Assembly (NCBI RefSeq): GCF_910596095.1
Contig: NC_056533.1
Location: 29,176,662-29,240,661, forward strand
DNA: 64,000 bases
Source of the DNA: Thunnus maccoyii
Lineage: Eukaryota; Chordata; Actinopteri; Scombriformes; Scombridae
Direction of reading: 5' to 3'
The notes below the pieces were generated by a model. It did no database searches, was not told the origin of the DNA, and saw nothing but the letters and a program-made list of their open reading frames with translations. The position numbers were made by a program, and so were the translations under genes. Position 1 is the first letter of the stretch. Each line of letters begins with the position of its first letter. Shown here one piece after another: positions 12,464 to 23,700 of the stretch.

Positions 12464-13687
12464 TAATTCATGAAATTCCAGTCCTCTATGGTCATAATGA
12501 ATATCACATCAAAATTCTCAAAATACTACTGTAATACTGTGATTAAACTCATGAATTATTTTTAACTGTACAGCATTTTCTCGTATGGTATATTTTACCC
12601 CTTTTAACACCAATCATGAATTATTTTTAGCTTTTTAACCATGAAATTGACATGTATTTTTCTCTTTAAATCATGAACTGAACTGAATAACAGTACATCA
12701 TATATCATACCTCCTTTTTATATTCAAGGTTATATCTTAAGTGCACACATTCAGTTCTCTTCTTAAACATACTAACTATTATTATTAGCACTGGCCCTGC
12801 ATAACAGGACAGCCATACTGCAAGTGTACATAGTATAACACTAACAAAAGTACAAAAGTAAACGAATCCAGCATCAAAGTAAAGAAATTAGCTACGACTC
12901 ATATTTCATATTTTCTATCAGGTCATCAATGCAGAAATATGCTGCTTTAACTAGAGCTGTAACACTTTTAATATCATAGCATTAAATATAACATCAAGCT
13001 CACATATCAGCAAAGAAATCACAAGCTTCCTGTGGCGTCTCCTGTCGACAGACAACACTGGGGCTAATAGCTCAGCTAAACTCACCAAGAGGCTGCCAGA
13101 AGCGGTTAACTCCCGGTGCACAGGTCTTTGGATCACCTCTTTCACTTCACATAAGTGTCGTCTCAAAGTATGCTCAGCATTCATAACAGAGTTATCCACT
13201 ACTACTTGTTTTAGTTGAACTAATTTCTAACTCGACTACCATTAGCACCTACTCTTAATATTTCCTTTACTCTGTACTATCGAACTTCTGTGTGGAGGGA
13301 GTGAGATTTATTTCCCCTCCTTAAGTCTGCATTGCCTGATATAACCAATAAGAACCAAGTATGAGCGAAATAATTCCGACTGACATATTGTTTTAGCAAA
13401 CAGATAATAATATTGGAAATAAAATAATCTTAGAGCCCAATTCTCTACTGGATTGCATTAAGTAAACCTTCAAACTTGAATGGCTAAGGTTCTTTCGGAG
13501 AGCCTCTGCTAACCGAACAACCTGTGCAGACAGTGCAAAGCTAATTTCTTCTTTCAAAAGACCTATTGTTTGATACTTTTAAGAAATAGTGGGTCACTTA
13601 TTCCCTTGTGATTCCAAGGACTAAATTTGTTGTCATTGACAAGCATACTCTGCACCTCCCAGGCTCAGTTTTTTTCAAACAGTCCAG
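12464..13687. other. AT-rich unrecognised stretch
   Basis: No gene is recognised. A motif close to ATCATGAATTATTTTTA recurs (about 12549-12566 and 12613-12630), suggesting local duplication or old repeat sequence. The minus-strand frame at 12951-13199 has no identifiable domain. Confidence 0.4.
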
Positions 13688-13888
13688 ATGCTGAGCGTGA
13701 TGAGCAGAAATCTAATGACTGTGCTGGTTATTGCAGTGCTGATGGCTGCGGGGGTCAGAGGCAGCAGGTGTGTTGAGAAGCTGAAGCCATGCAGAGCAAA
13801 TGTTTGGTCTCCGTTTCACACAAGGATGAGTCAACATGACCAGAGAAACCCACCGGACCATCCTCAAACATTGCTGGTCTCCGTTTGA
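13688..13888 (+). CDS. Possible secreted-peptide first exon (66-codon ORF)
   Basis: The open frame begins MLSVMSRNLMTV and continues as a hydrophobic core (about residues 9-23: LMTVLVIAVLMAAGV) followed by RGS. That is the shape of a cleavable signal peptide. Residues after the predicted cleavage include two cysteines (CVEKLKPC). A consensus-like splice donor, CAG followed by GTGTGT, lies at about 13766-13774, straight after the signal-peptide codons, as in first exons of small secreted proteins such as chemokines. Against this, I found no convincing second exon or promoter nearby, the rest of the frame has no recognisable domain, and a 66-codon frame can arise by chance. I do not assign a family. 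Confidence 0.2.
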   Translation: MLSVMSRNLMTVLVIAVLMAAGVRGSRCVEKLKPCRANVWSPFHTRMSQHDQRNPPDHPQTLLVSV

Positions 13889-14754
13889 GCATGTGTGTGT
13901 TGCAGGAAGTGGGATATAGAGGGGAAGTGGGTTGTGCATAAGTTAGGACATTGAAATATTGAAATGCGACACATCTCCTTCTCTGCATGATTCTTCCATC
14001 CCCGTTTTTAAAACCTAATATCAGGCTCTGTCGGCTAAATTTACAGAGAACACCACAATTCTGTATGAAAATAAATGCATGACTTCAGAATTTAATCCAA
14101 GTAATGTTTTGCATCTGTCTGGAAACACAACAAATATGGTGTTTATGAAATGATGACGTGACCTTGTCTGGGTCTGTGTGCGCGCATATGATTGTGTAGT
14201 TAATAGTTGCAGCTTGACATGTGACACACAGCTTTGTCTTCATTAGAGCAACATCAGGCCGTGCACCATCCAGCACAATGGCTTCATTTAGCCCAGTGAT
14301 CTGCTGAGAGCTGCTCTGTAATAACACAGGTCAGGACCTGAGTGGGAGCGAACCGTCACACTGCCACCGCCTTCTTCTGTGATGAAAGACGCTGTCAACA
14401 ATCCTCTTTGCTGCAGTGCTAATCTACGTTGCTAATACACCCCTCTCCATTTCTCCATTCCATGCTTTCTCTCTGTGCTTTACTCTGAGCTTCCTCTCTA
14501 TTTGCCTCTCTGCTTTCTACTCTCCCGTCTCTTTTCCTGATCTGCTGTGCTTAATCGTTCTTTTATTCTGCAATCTCCCCTCACACACTTTCTCATCCTG
14601 TTCTCTATTCCTCCTTCAAGCTTTTTACTTATTTCCTTTGCTCTACTGTTTTATTTATCCTTTTTAGTTTGCTTTCTCTATCTGTTTCCTCAACTCCTGT
14701 AACATTTCCTTACAGTTCCTCTGGTACTGTAGTTGCTTGACAGAAACACTGATG
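13889..14754. other. Unannotated stretch, pyrimidine-rich part
   Basis: No gene is recognised. The segment 14440-14670 is strongly CT-rich (T/C runs on the plus strand), and this alone explains the hydrophobic 83-codon frame there. Confidence 0.5.
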
Positions 14755-15395
14755 CAGAGTTGGAAAGTACAGTAACAGTAAGTGCATTTACATGTATTGT
14801 ATTTAAGTACAACTTTGAGCTCTGTTGAAGTTTGCTTGAGTCTTTTCAATTTGTGCAGCATTCTGCTTGCTTCAATGTTTCATTCAATGACATATTTTGC
14901 TCATCTCCAACACATTTAGCTTTAGTTTCTGGGTGCTTTACAGATAAAACTAAGTTACATATACAATATGGAAAAAGGAAGAGCTTAGGCCAAGTTCATG
15001 TTAAGTCACAAGTCTTCATATTGCAAGTCAAGATGCAAGTATTTCAGCTCTATGAATGCTGACCATAAGCTTATAGTGTGAATTAAATATCCAAGCTATA
15101 CTATGCCAGACCTGCCTGACAGTGTCTTGTTTCTCTTTTATTGTCCGGGAATTTTACCAAGTCAATAGGATAATGAAATTGATACAATGCTATAGTTTAA
15201 ACTAACAGTAATCCGATTTAGCAACACCTGGGTGAACTGCATCATTAAAATATTCTTTTCACGCCGTCTTACCAAGTTTCTCTGAAATAAGCTGTGAACC
15301 TTTTTACTGGTGAAAATTTTGAATACAAGATCTGTACTTGTGGTTTTGCTACTGTTACTTAATAATAAAGGATCTGAATATGTCCCCCACTACTG
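14755..15395. mobile_element. hAT-type MITE, 641 bp
   Basis: The left end CAGAGTTGGAAAGTA and right end ...CCCCACTACTG correspond to a CAGTGGTGGAA-like terminal inverted repeat. The flanking internal blocks 'AAGTGCATTTACATG', 'TTTAAGTACAACTTTGAG' and, near the right end, 'GTACTTGTGG' and 'AAAGGATCTGAATATGTC' are those of a very common percomorph repeat. No transposase is encoded. A target duplication is not evident next to either end (ACACTGAT on the left, TAAGTATT on the right), so the copy is old. Confidence 0.7.
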
Positions 15396-15824
15396 TAAGT
15401 ATTTGCTACTATACGTCACATTCTATCAACATCAGTTAAACAAATCCTTGTTTTATTCTGTAAGAATATATGTCCTCGCTGGATCTGTTTCTGACTGGGA
15501 TGGTGTCCAATATACAGAATTAGACTGACAGAGTGAGTGGAGCATACAGACATGATTTATGACTTCCCTCTCTGCTGCTCCGATATGATGTCCGGTCTGA
15601 AAATATCAGTCCTTTTGTCTACATTAATTACCCTGACTGTCTATCAAATAATTTTGTGCTGTGTGTGAGGCATCTATCGTGGTGTATCTTTTTGCATTTA
15701 TGTGTATGTGCGCATCCATTGCTGTACACACATACATCAAGCTGGATTGTTTCTACTCCCTGATGGATAAAATGGTTTTACTTCAGATGGTAGCTTTCAT
15801 AGAGATTTATGAGCATGCACACAT

Positions 15825-15868
<44 letters not shown>

Positions 15869-18800
15869 ACAAAGACACCCACTGACAGCTGGAGCGATGG
15901 GTGAGCTTGAAAGGAAGCCTGGGAATGGAGGAAGGACGAAAGGCAGAGGAGATTGGAGCAGAAGGCAACCTGTGAGCTACTAAGATATAAACAGGTGAAT
16001 GATTTTCTGTTCCTCCTTAGATTGTTTCCTCATCTCTCAGGATGGCCTGGTCCTCAGAGGGACAGGCTGGAACTGCTGCCCTTACTAAGCAGCCCTGGTA
16101 GACTATCTGGCACAGACATATAGCTTGACTACTCTTGCTTCATCGTGCACTGCTGGTTGCCGTGCACCGCTGGCCAAGCTGTTAAAATGCACAGCCTTAT
16201 TCTCTGCTCTGAATGGCATTAGCTCTGGGGCTGTCGTAAACTGATACAAGCAGCAACCCTTAAAGATAAACACAGTCTTGAAGAACACCCTTTGTGTGCA
16301 CACATACTCCTTCACTTATACACAAACACATATAAATGCACAATTGCTCACACACACACATACACATGATTTGGCCACAGACAACTGCATGCAAGACTGT
16401 GAACAATATCCTGGAGGACCACACGCTCTGACCTTTGTAAAGATTCATCTTTTTTCCTTGAAGCACTTTTGCTTCCTCTCTATTTTCCATTCCATTTGGC
16501 AAGGTGAAAAGATACAGTAAAGGGAAATTCGATGTGAAATCCAAGAGTTGCTTTCCATATGGCTTGTATATTGAATCAGAGAGTTACTATATGCACAATG
16601 AGATTGACAGGCAAACGCTGAACCTGCACAGACCAGACAATATCTTTTTCTTCTTCTGAATGATTGAGAGAGTGTTGAACAGAGGACACATGCTGCACAA
16701 ACCAGTTGGAGTGTATGTTTAGGTGACAGATTTGAAGTCATGTTAAATAAAAGTTGGGTGATACAGCTGCAAGTACAGCTGCTTGTACGTGTGTCTAAGC
16801 ACTCTTAACAGCATGTGTGCGAGCGTATGCTTACTTGCATATAGTTAGTAAATCATTTAAGCTTGTCAGTGTTTAATCTTTTATGTGTTTCACAATTAGA
16901 ACTCCACCAAGCAGATTACATCTGCTAAGAGAAAAATAGATGTTTGTTTCCAGGTAAAATCAGAAACTACCAAATACAAGATGTTTAAACAGGATTTGTG
17001 TTGGGAATGAGGCTTACTTCTGTCCTGTCTACAGGAAGTCACCGTGAAAAGACCAAGTGAACCAACAAGGCGAGACAACAGCAAGCCTTTCAGACAGAGT
17101 GGCAGTGACACCTCTCTCAGCTAGTCTCTGAGCTGTCAGTCCCAACCAGGCTGTCACCTCCCCCCTCTCCATATCATTGACTTGCTACTGACTTAAAAGC
17201 ACTAATGCCAAGCCCCTCTGAAATGATGCATTGTGCTGGAGGAGTTATCATAGAGGACAATATTCTCCTGAAACACGGTCTTAAAGTGGACCTGAGAGAA
17301 AGGAGCTGGCTGCTTCACTTTCTCTCTGTGGTTGCTAGGTTAGCTCTCTACACAGAATCACTGGGGCCTTTATGGGCGGCTGGCACCATCGCAGCCCCCT
17401 GCCTCTGACTGCTCCATGACTGTGTGAGAGAAAGAGAGGGCGGAAAAATCATTCCTCTCACTCAGGGTGGCGTGCTAGGACTTCCAATGTTCCTGCCACC
17501 CCTTGTGCCCCCTTCTCTCCACTGGCGTTCCCATAAGTGTGTCTGATGGCTGGTTCCTGCGGCCCCGCTCTCTGGCTCTGACCTCAATCCGTCTCGTTAA
17601 ACCATAATTGGGAATGAGCTAGACATTTACCTCTCTGGATATATATCTGTGAACTCGCCCTCCTCTGGGAAATCTGTACCTGCATGCCCCCTTGCTAAAT
17701 CAAAGGCTGGGATTTCTCACCTTCAGCTAAAATAATTTAGGCAGATCTGAGCCGAGGTGAAGGTTTGCACTGTCACAAAGAGATATTTCAAAGAGTTTTC
17801 CCCAGGGCACTACTTTACAGCTCTGGAGACAGAGGGGAAAAAATGACACTCACTACAGCACTATATTCTTTTATATGACAAATTGAGGTGGGATGCCACA
17901 CTCTGCACTGCAGCTGTTAGCCGTCATAAATCATTGGTAGAAATTATGTGTAATCAATGCTTACTGGTTTACTGTTCATTCCACGACAGTAGTCATAGAT
18001 GCTGTTCAATATTCTGCTCTACTGCATATTACATGAGGAAATGTCCCATTGCTAGAACAAAGGGGGATTCTCAATGCCCTGAAGGCAACACTAATACCAA
18101 AAAGCAGAATACTGCAGTATCAGACTTCTGCATTTTAATGTTCATTAGGCAATTTATGCTGAAGTGTGTTTCACAAGCATGTGTCACAAATACAATACAC
18201 TCACAATGTCTCTCCTCTGTAATGGAGACAAAGACATATGCAGGAATAAATAAGCACTTACTGTGCACACACACTCTCTGATGCTGTCTTCCCCATCCCT
18301 TTCAGACTAATCCAGTATACACCTGCAGACTGACTGCCTCCACCAGAAGATCAATGGCAGTGTCCTTGGAACTAAAACCACAAGGTCAGCTCTCCCTATC
18401 TCTGCCTCTGGGATGTGTGTACATGTGCGCCATATGAAGCATGTGCAGTCATGTGCATAAAAATGGTACATGCCATCTATACATGACTCAGTGCATGTGT
18501 GCAGACTAATAAATTAACAGTAAATTAACCTCTGCGCCTTTCCAACTCTCTGACATGCAGTTCTCTCCTTTGCCTTGTTGTATGCAAGCACTTTGGAAGG
18601 ACACACTACTCTTTAATGTACACATATACACATAATTAATCAATTATTATATATTTAAACTGGTCATATCATGCTGACTTCAATTTTATAGGAAACATAC
18701 TCATCAAGAGTGCTGCAAGTCTCTTAGACTTGAAAACAGAGAGGAAAACATAGAGTGACTGATATTGATTTACCTTGTAAGGATGAGAAGAGAACTAAAA

Positions 18801-20886
18801 ATATAGCTCATGAAAATGAAAAACATAACCAGAAATAGTCAGGAAATTATACTGTGTCTGGAAGACACGTTGGAAAAGGCTACAGAATTTTACTGTATTG
18901 CTTAACTCAAATTGTGGAAAGAGCCAAGTGGTGTCTGGATATAAGAATTTCTTAGAGCTAACTCCCTATTCTAGCATTCAACAAAAGAAAACAAAGATTC
19001 AACTGGCCGCCGCTTTTTTCTGCTCCACATACTTTCATTGCATGTGCTGAGAAAGCTTTTAAACATCCACCTTTAGAGTGAAAAAACTATGCATAATTGG
19101 CACACAGAGAATTACAGATATTTTTTCATGGGCACAAACATAAAACAATGACTCTTTTATCTTGACTCTGAACATCAAAGAACACTGCTTTCTATCAGGG
19201 TGAAGCACCCTGAGATGAATCTCATGCTTGAATAATAATAAGCACATTTTTCTAAATATACAGACCTGTTTATCCCCATGGCTGAGGAGAATACATATTT
19301 ATACGCACATTTCCGTACACTCATTCACAGTGTATGATTAATTTATATCTAATCCATATTTTGTCTCTATTATTGTCTTGGCCATAAAGAATCCTATTCA
19401 GCCCAGAAAATCACAATATAAGCCACAGTGTGAGCATTATCAAACAGGTGGAGTCAAATAAAGCTATGATTGGTGTGTGAAATGAAATTTATGTTTGCTC
19501 CCTCAGCACCTTTACTGTCTCAGAGAGCATAGCGTATCCCGGGCTGTTTTGCCAGAGGGGAATAGTTTGTATGTGTATGCGATGGTGGTTGCATATAAAT
19601 GGACTTTTATCGTATCTTGGCTCTCTTACAGTCCTTTGTCTTCTCAGCGAGCGAGCAGTAATACACAAACACCGGAGCCAGAGCCTCTATACAGTATTAT
19701 TAATTTGGTTTTAATAACCATGAATGTAAAAGTATGAGTCCAGTTATTAAACTGATCAAAGTTTAATTGACAAAAACACTTTTAATGAATAATCATAGAC
19801 CATGGACAGTAAGTGCCACAAAGATCACATATACCACGTCCTCCAGAAACAAGAGCCTCTTCACCCTCCTGAAGTTAGTGGCTGACCTATTTAAGCCTCA
19901 TAATGATGATGAAGCTGCCAAACTAATGACCATTTCCCTATTGCATTAGAAAGTACTTCCCCTCATTGTGGTGCAACGGCGTTAGCTAAATGCATAAGCC
20001 AGCATCAGTTGTCTGACACACTCAGAGTCATCCACCCACACAGCCCGGCAGGACGTAGTAAGAGGGCCACTAGGAATGACTCACTCAAGATCATTTTAAA
20101 TGTAATGAATGCGGATTAGCCATTCTCCTCTCTTACAGTGTATCCTGCTCAGCAGACATCTTGTCTTGGGCTTAAAACACAGTCTGTTTCTGATACAGAG
20201 TGGACACAAAGACGAGATGGAGAGGATTAGAGGATGGATAGCTGAGGAAAGGAGATGTTTTTGTCGTTTTTCTTTGCTATGTACAGTAGATTGCTGACGT
20301 AAAAGAAAGATTTCACCAGCACCCATTGCTAAAGTTAACATACACTATTTGTTTTGTTTGTTTATATGATGAAGGACAAGTGTTCCTGCACAAAACACAC
20401 TGGCAAGCCAAAGAAGGCAGATACTAACATGTCGTGTGCAGTGTGATACATGTGCGTCACTGTGTATACAAACAAGATTCAGTTTCAGCATTAGTGCTGT
20501 CTGTGATTCATGGATTTTATCTGATCTGCCCATGAGACACTGTCACTGTCAATCTGTTGCTGGTCTTTCAGTTTCCTTGCCATATTGACAGCTGATCTGA
20601 AGCCCTCTTTCAGAGGCCTTCAGCAGAGCTGAGTACTACAGACGTGGACAGTTAGATGACATGCAACTGAGGCGACACATATTGTCAGAGCTACTGGAGC
20701 AGACAAAAGGAGCCGGAACCAGATTAATCCATTCTTATCTGTTTAGCTGCTACTCTGGGGAATACAGTGGGCCCACATGGGTAGAGGACGTTCACTCACA
20801 TTTCGAATATAAGAAAGGGTTGACAGAAGCTGCCACTTACAACTGCTCATCAGATGACACTATGAGGACACTGGAGAAGGATGGAC
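15396..20886. other. Unique non-coding stretch
   Basis: 5.5 kb without a recognisable gene or transposon. It contains a CA microsatellite at 15827-15870 and shorter CA runs near 16350. The interval 17590-17790 is repeat-free and looks like possible conserved non-coding DNA (see findings). Frames up to 133 codons (17883-18281) show no domain or motif and are treated as chance. Confidence 0.5.
15827..15870. repeat. (AC)n microsatellite
   Basis: An almost uninterrupted AC dinucleotide run, with one T interruption at about 15864. Confidence 0.95.
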
Positions 20887-21172
20887 AGCAAGACAAGGCA
20901 AGGCAAGGCAATTTTATTTCTATAGCACCATTCAGACACAAGACAATTCAAAGTGCTTTACAAGGGCATAGAAATATGTTGAAAATAGGACAAAAGACAT
21001 TAAAAACAAGAAAAAAACACATTAAAATGTATTTAAAAGACAATAAAAATGAAAACAAGTGAATAAATAGTTAAAGATTAAAAAGAAGTTACACATTTAA
21101 GTTATTGGAAAGCTGCGGCAAACAATAATGTTTTAAGCCCTGATTTAAATGAGCTGACAGTTTTAGCAGACC

Positions 21173-22431
21173 TCAGGTATTCAGGAAGCTTGTTCCACAG
21201 GTGGGGAGCATAGAAACTAAAAGCTGCCTCACCTTACTTGTTTTGATCCTGGGAGCACTGAGTAAACCTGTCACAGAGGACCAGAGTGGTCTGGGGGCTT
21301 CATAATGTACAAGCAAATCAGAAATGTATTTGGGCCAAAGACCATTTAGTGCTTTATAGACTTGTAGTAAGTGCAGTGATTTAAGGACCGGTGTAATGTC
21401 CTCCATTTTCTAGGTGTTAGTAAGTACTCTGGCAGCAGCATTCTGGATGAGCTGCAGCTGTCTGACTGATTTTTTGCTGGGACCTGTGAAGACATCGTCA
21501 CAGTAGTCTAGCCTGCTGAAAATAAATGCATGAACTAGTTTTTCTGTATCTTGTTTAGATAAAAATCCTTTAATTCTTGCTATGTTTTTTAAGGTGGTAG
21601 TGGGCTGATTTGGCTGTTGTAATTTAGGTCCGAATCCATAACTACACCAAGATTTCTAGCTTGATTTGTAGATTTTAATATCATGGAGTTGAGGTGAGCA
21701 CTGACTTTTAATCTGTCTTGATTGCAGCCAAAAACAATTATTTCAGTTTTTTTCTGAGTTCGGTTGTAGAAAATTCTGGCACATCCACCCATTGACTTGT
21801 TAAATGCACTTATTCAGCAAATGTAAGGGACATGACTGCAGGTGACGCTGTTATGTAGAGTTGTGTTTCATCTGCATAAGAATAGTAGAAGATGTTATAA
21901 TGATTTATAATCTGAGCATGGGGGAGCGTGTAGATATTGAATAAAAAAGAATGGACTCTTTAGGAACTTTGCATGTGATTGTTGTTCGCTCAGATTCATA
22001 ATTGACAATCGATTACAAAGTGGTCCCTATCTTGTAAATTTCATTTGAACCAATTTAGCCCAGTGCCCATCCCATCCACATCTCCAGTCTGTCGAGCAGC
22101 ATCTTATGGTCAACTGTGTTGAATGCTGCATTGAGATCAAGTAACACTAAAACTGAAATTTTTCATGCATCACTGCTCAGATGAATTTCATTTAGGACTT
22201 TCACAAGTGCAGTCTCGGTGCTGTGGTGTGGTTTAAATCCAGACTGAAAAACAATGAAGAAATTATTTTGCACCAAGAAAGTGTTGAGTTGCTGAAAACA
22301 ACCTTCTCAATGATCTTTCCCAAAAAAGGTAGCTTTGATATGGGCCTGTAGTTATTTATCAATGAGGTAACCAGATTAGGTTTTTTTAAAGGTGGTTTAA
22401 TAACTGCAGTCATCAGGGCACTTGACAGCAC
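21173..22431 (-). pseudogene. LINE reverse transcriptase remnants
   Basis: Broken minus-strand frames carry '[19 protein letters not shown]' (about 22345-22289), then sequence matching a 'LDLNAAFNTVDH' type palm A block (about 22150-22105), a 'YSYADETQLY' palm C motif (about 21885-21856) with the second catalytic Asp replaced by Glu, 'NLGVVMDSDLNYNSQI' (21589-21792 frame) and 'LQVYKALNGLWPKYISDLL' (21173-21406 frame). Frames change repeatedly, so the enzyme is not translatable. Confidence 0.75.
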
Positions 22432-22677
22432 GCCTGAGTGAAGAGAGCTATCGACTATTTGTGGTATCTCTGGTGCTATGCAGTTAAAAACATTTTTAAA
22501 AAGCTTGTAGGCAGAGTGTCAAGTCAGCAGGTAGTAGGTCAGTGTTGGACAATTTCTGTCAGGGTTACATAACTAGGGGGGCTAAATGTGCCAAATTAAG
22601 TAGAGTGGTTTTATGCTGGAGTACAGGCAACATAGCCATTTTGCCCGAGATGGAGTTACAGACTGTTTGCTTTATCC

Positions 22678-23019
22678 TCAGAATTTTGTAGAAAAAGATG
22701 TAAAGTCATTGCATGAGTTGGTGGATAGCAGTTCAGGAGGGACTGATGCTGAGGGGTTGGTCAGTTTGTCAACAACAGTAAATAAGGTGTGTGTATTATT
22801 GTTATCTTTAATACTAATCTCTGAGAAAAAGGACTGCCTTGCACTTTTTATTTCCAGGTTATAGTTGCGAAGTGTCTCTTTATAGATGTTATAATGAATC
22901 TGGAGTTTGGATTTTTGCCACCTGCGTTCTGCCTGTCTACGCTGTCTTTTTTGAGCTTTTACCAGTTTTGTATTCCTCCATGGTACTTTTTTCTTACCAG
23001 AGACAACTTTGATCTTCAT
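22678..23019 (-). pseudogene. LINE ORF2 linker upstream of RT
   Basis: The 113-codon frame includes 'KKKVPWRNTKLVKAQKRQ' and 'ERRWQKSKLQIHYNIYKE' (residues about 9-49). It then reads 'LRNYNLEIKSARQSFFSEI', followed by a 'LFTVVDKLTNP' block. This basic region with W..t.....kr..R..ER.W is the conserved connector between the endonuclease and RT of L2-like and jockey-like LINEs. The sequence just upstream on the minus strand runs directly into ORF1-type sequence rather than endonuclease, which marks the deletion. Confidence 0.7.
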
Positions 23020-23135
23020 GGGAGTAATAGTATCAATAACATTTATAACTTTAGAACTTAAGCCAACCGGGGACCAGGCCTTGTGGTGGGATGGAGTAGA
23101 GGTGACCGGGGCTGTAGGTCTAGCCGGACTCAGGA

Positions 23136-23372
23136 TTAATCAGGGGCAATGACTGGAGGAGGGACAGCATCAGCGGTGGGACAGGGAGCAGTGGTAACAG
23201 GCTCTCGGGCACAGGTTGTGTCAGTTTTTGCTGGACTGAAAATGATGGTGTCCATGAACTTCAAAGCTGCCTGGATCTGGTACAGTGTGGAGATTCTTCC
23301 TTCCAACTCTGCAATCTTATCAGCAAGATGGGCACAGCTGACACAGCTGGATGGGGAGGTGAGTGGAGCCAT
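23136..23372 (-). pseudogene. LINE ORF1 remnant with coiled coil
   Basis: The 78-codon frame starts MAPLTSPSSCVSCAHLADK and contains a heptad-like 'ADKIAELEGRISTLYQIQAA' segment at residues 17-36, consistent with the short coiled coil found in ORF1 proteins of fish L2-type LINEs. A Cys-x2-Cys pair precedes it. The frame ends after 'VPPPVIAPD', where homologous ORF1 proteins continue, so it is a truncated N-terminal piece. It sits at the expected 5' position of the minus-strand LINE. ORF1 would bind element RNA; this remnant is unlikely to be functional. Confidence 0.6.
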
Positions 23373-23700
23373 GGATTATAAATGGGGTAGCTTGGGAACA
23401 AAAATAAAAAGGAAGCCAGTACAAGGGCTAAAAGAGTATAATAATAGTTTAGTGACCAGTTATGGAGGGTAGCAGCCGCTAGCAGGGAGGGCTAAGGCAT
23501 TTAAATGCAGGAGCTCCAACACAGAGCCCACCGTGTTGATATGGTATTAGTACAGGTGACCCACAGAAAGGACACCAAATACCCAAACTTACCAATACGG
23601 GCCCAACAGGTGGATCCACTGTGGAAATTAGGCTTCAGTTGGCAGTTGGTAGGGTCTTGACACTTGGTATCTGCAGTCCCTGTTGTCTCATGTTAGCGCC

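Larger units (their letters stand above)
20887..23700 (-). mobile_element. L2-like LINE, internally deleted (dead)
   Basis: On the minus strand, 5' to 3', the element shows a possible 5' UTR (about 23700-23373), an ORF1 remnant (23372-23136), the linker that normally follows the endonuclease (23019-22678), RT remnants (about 22431-21780), the conserved C-terminal 'YKALNGL..KYISDLL' block (about 21360-21310) and a 3' UTR. The element finishes with 'AAGCACTTTGAATTG', 'GGTGCTATAGAAATAAAA' and short TTGCC repeats (20887-20912). The RT catalytic motif reads YADE instead of YADD near 21873. The endonuclease domain, normally about 200 residues between ORF1 and the linker, is missing. The 5' limit is approximate. 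Confidence 0.8.
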
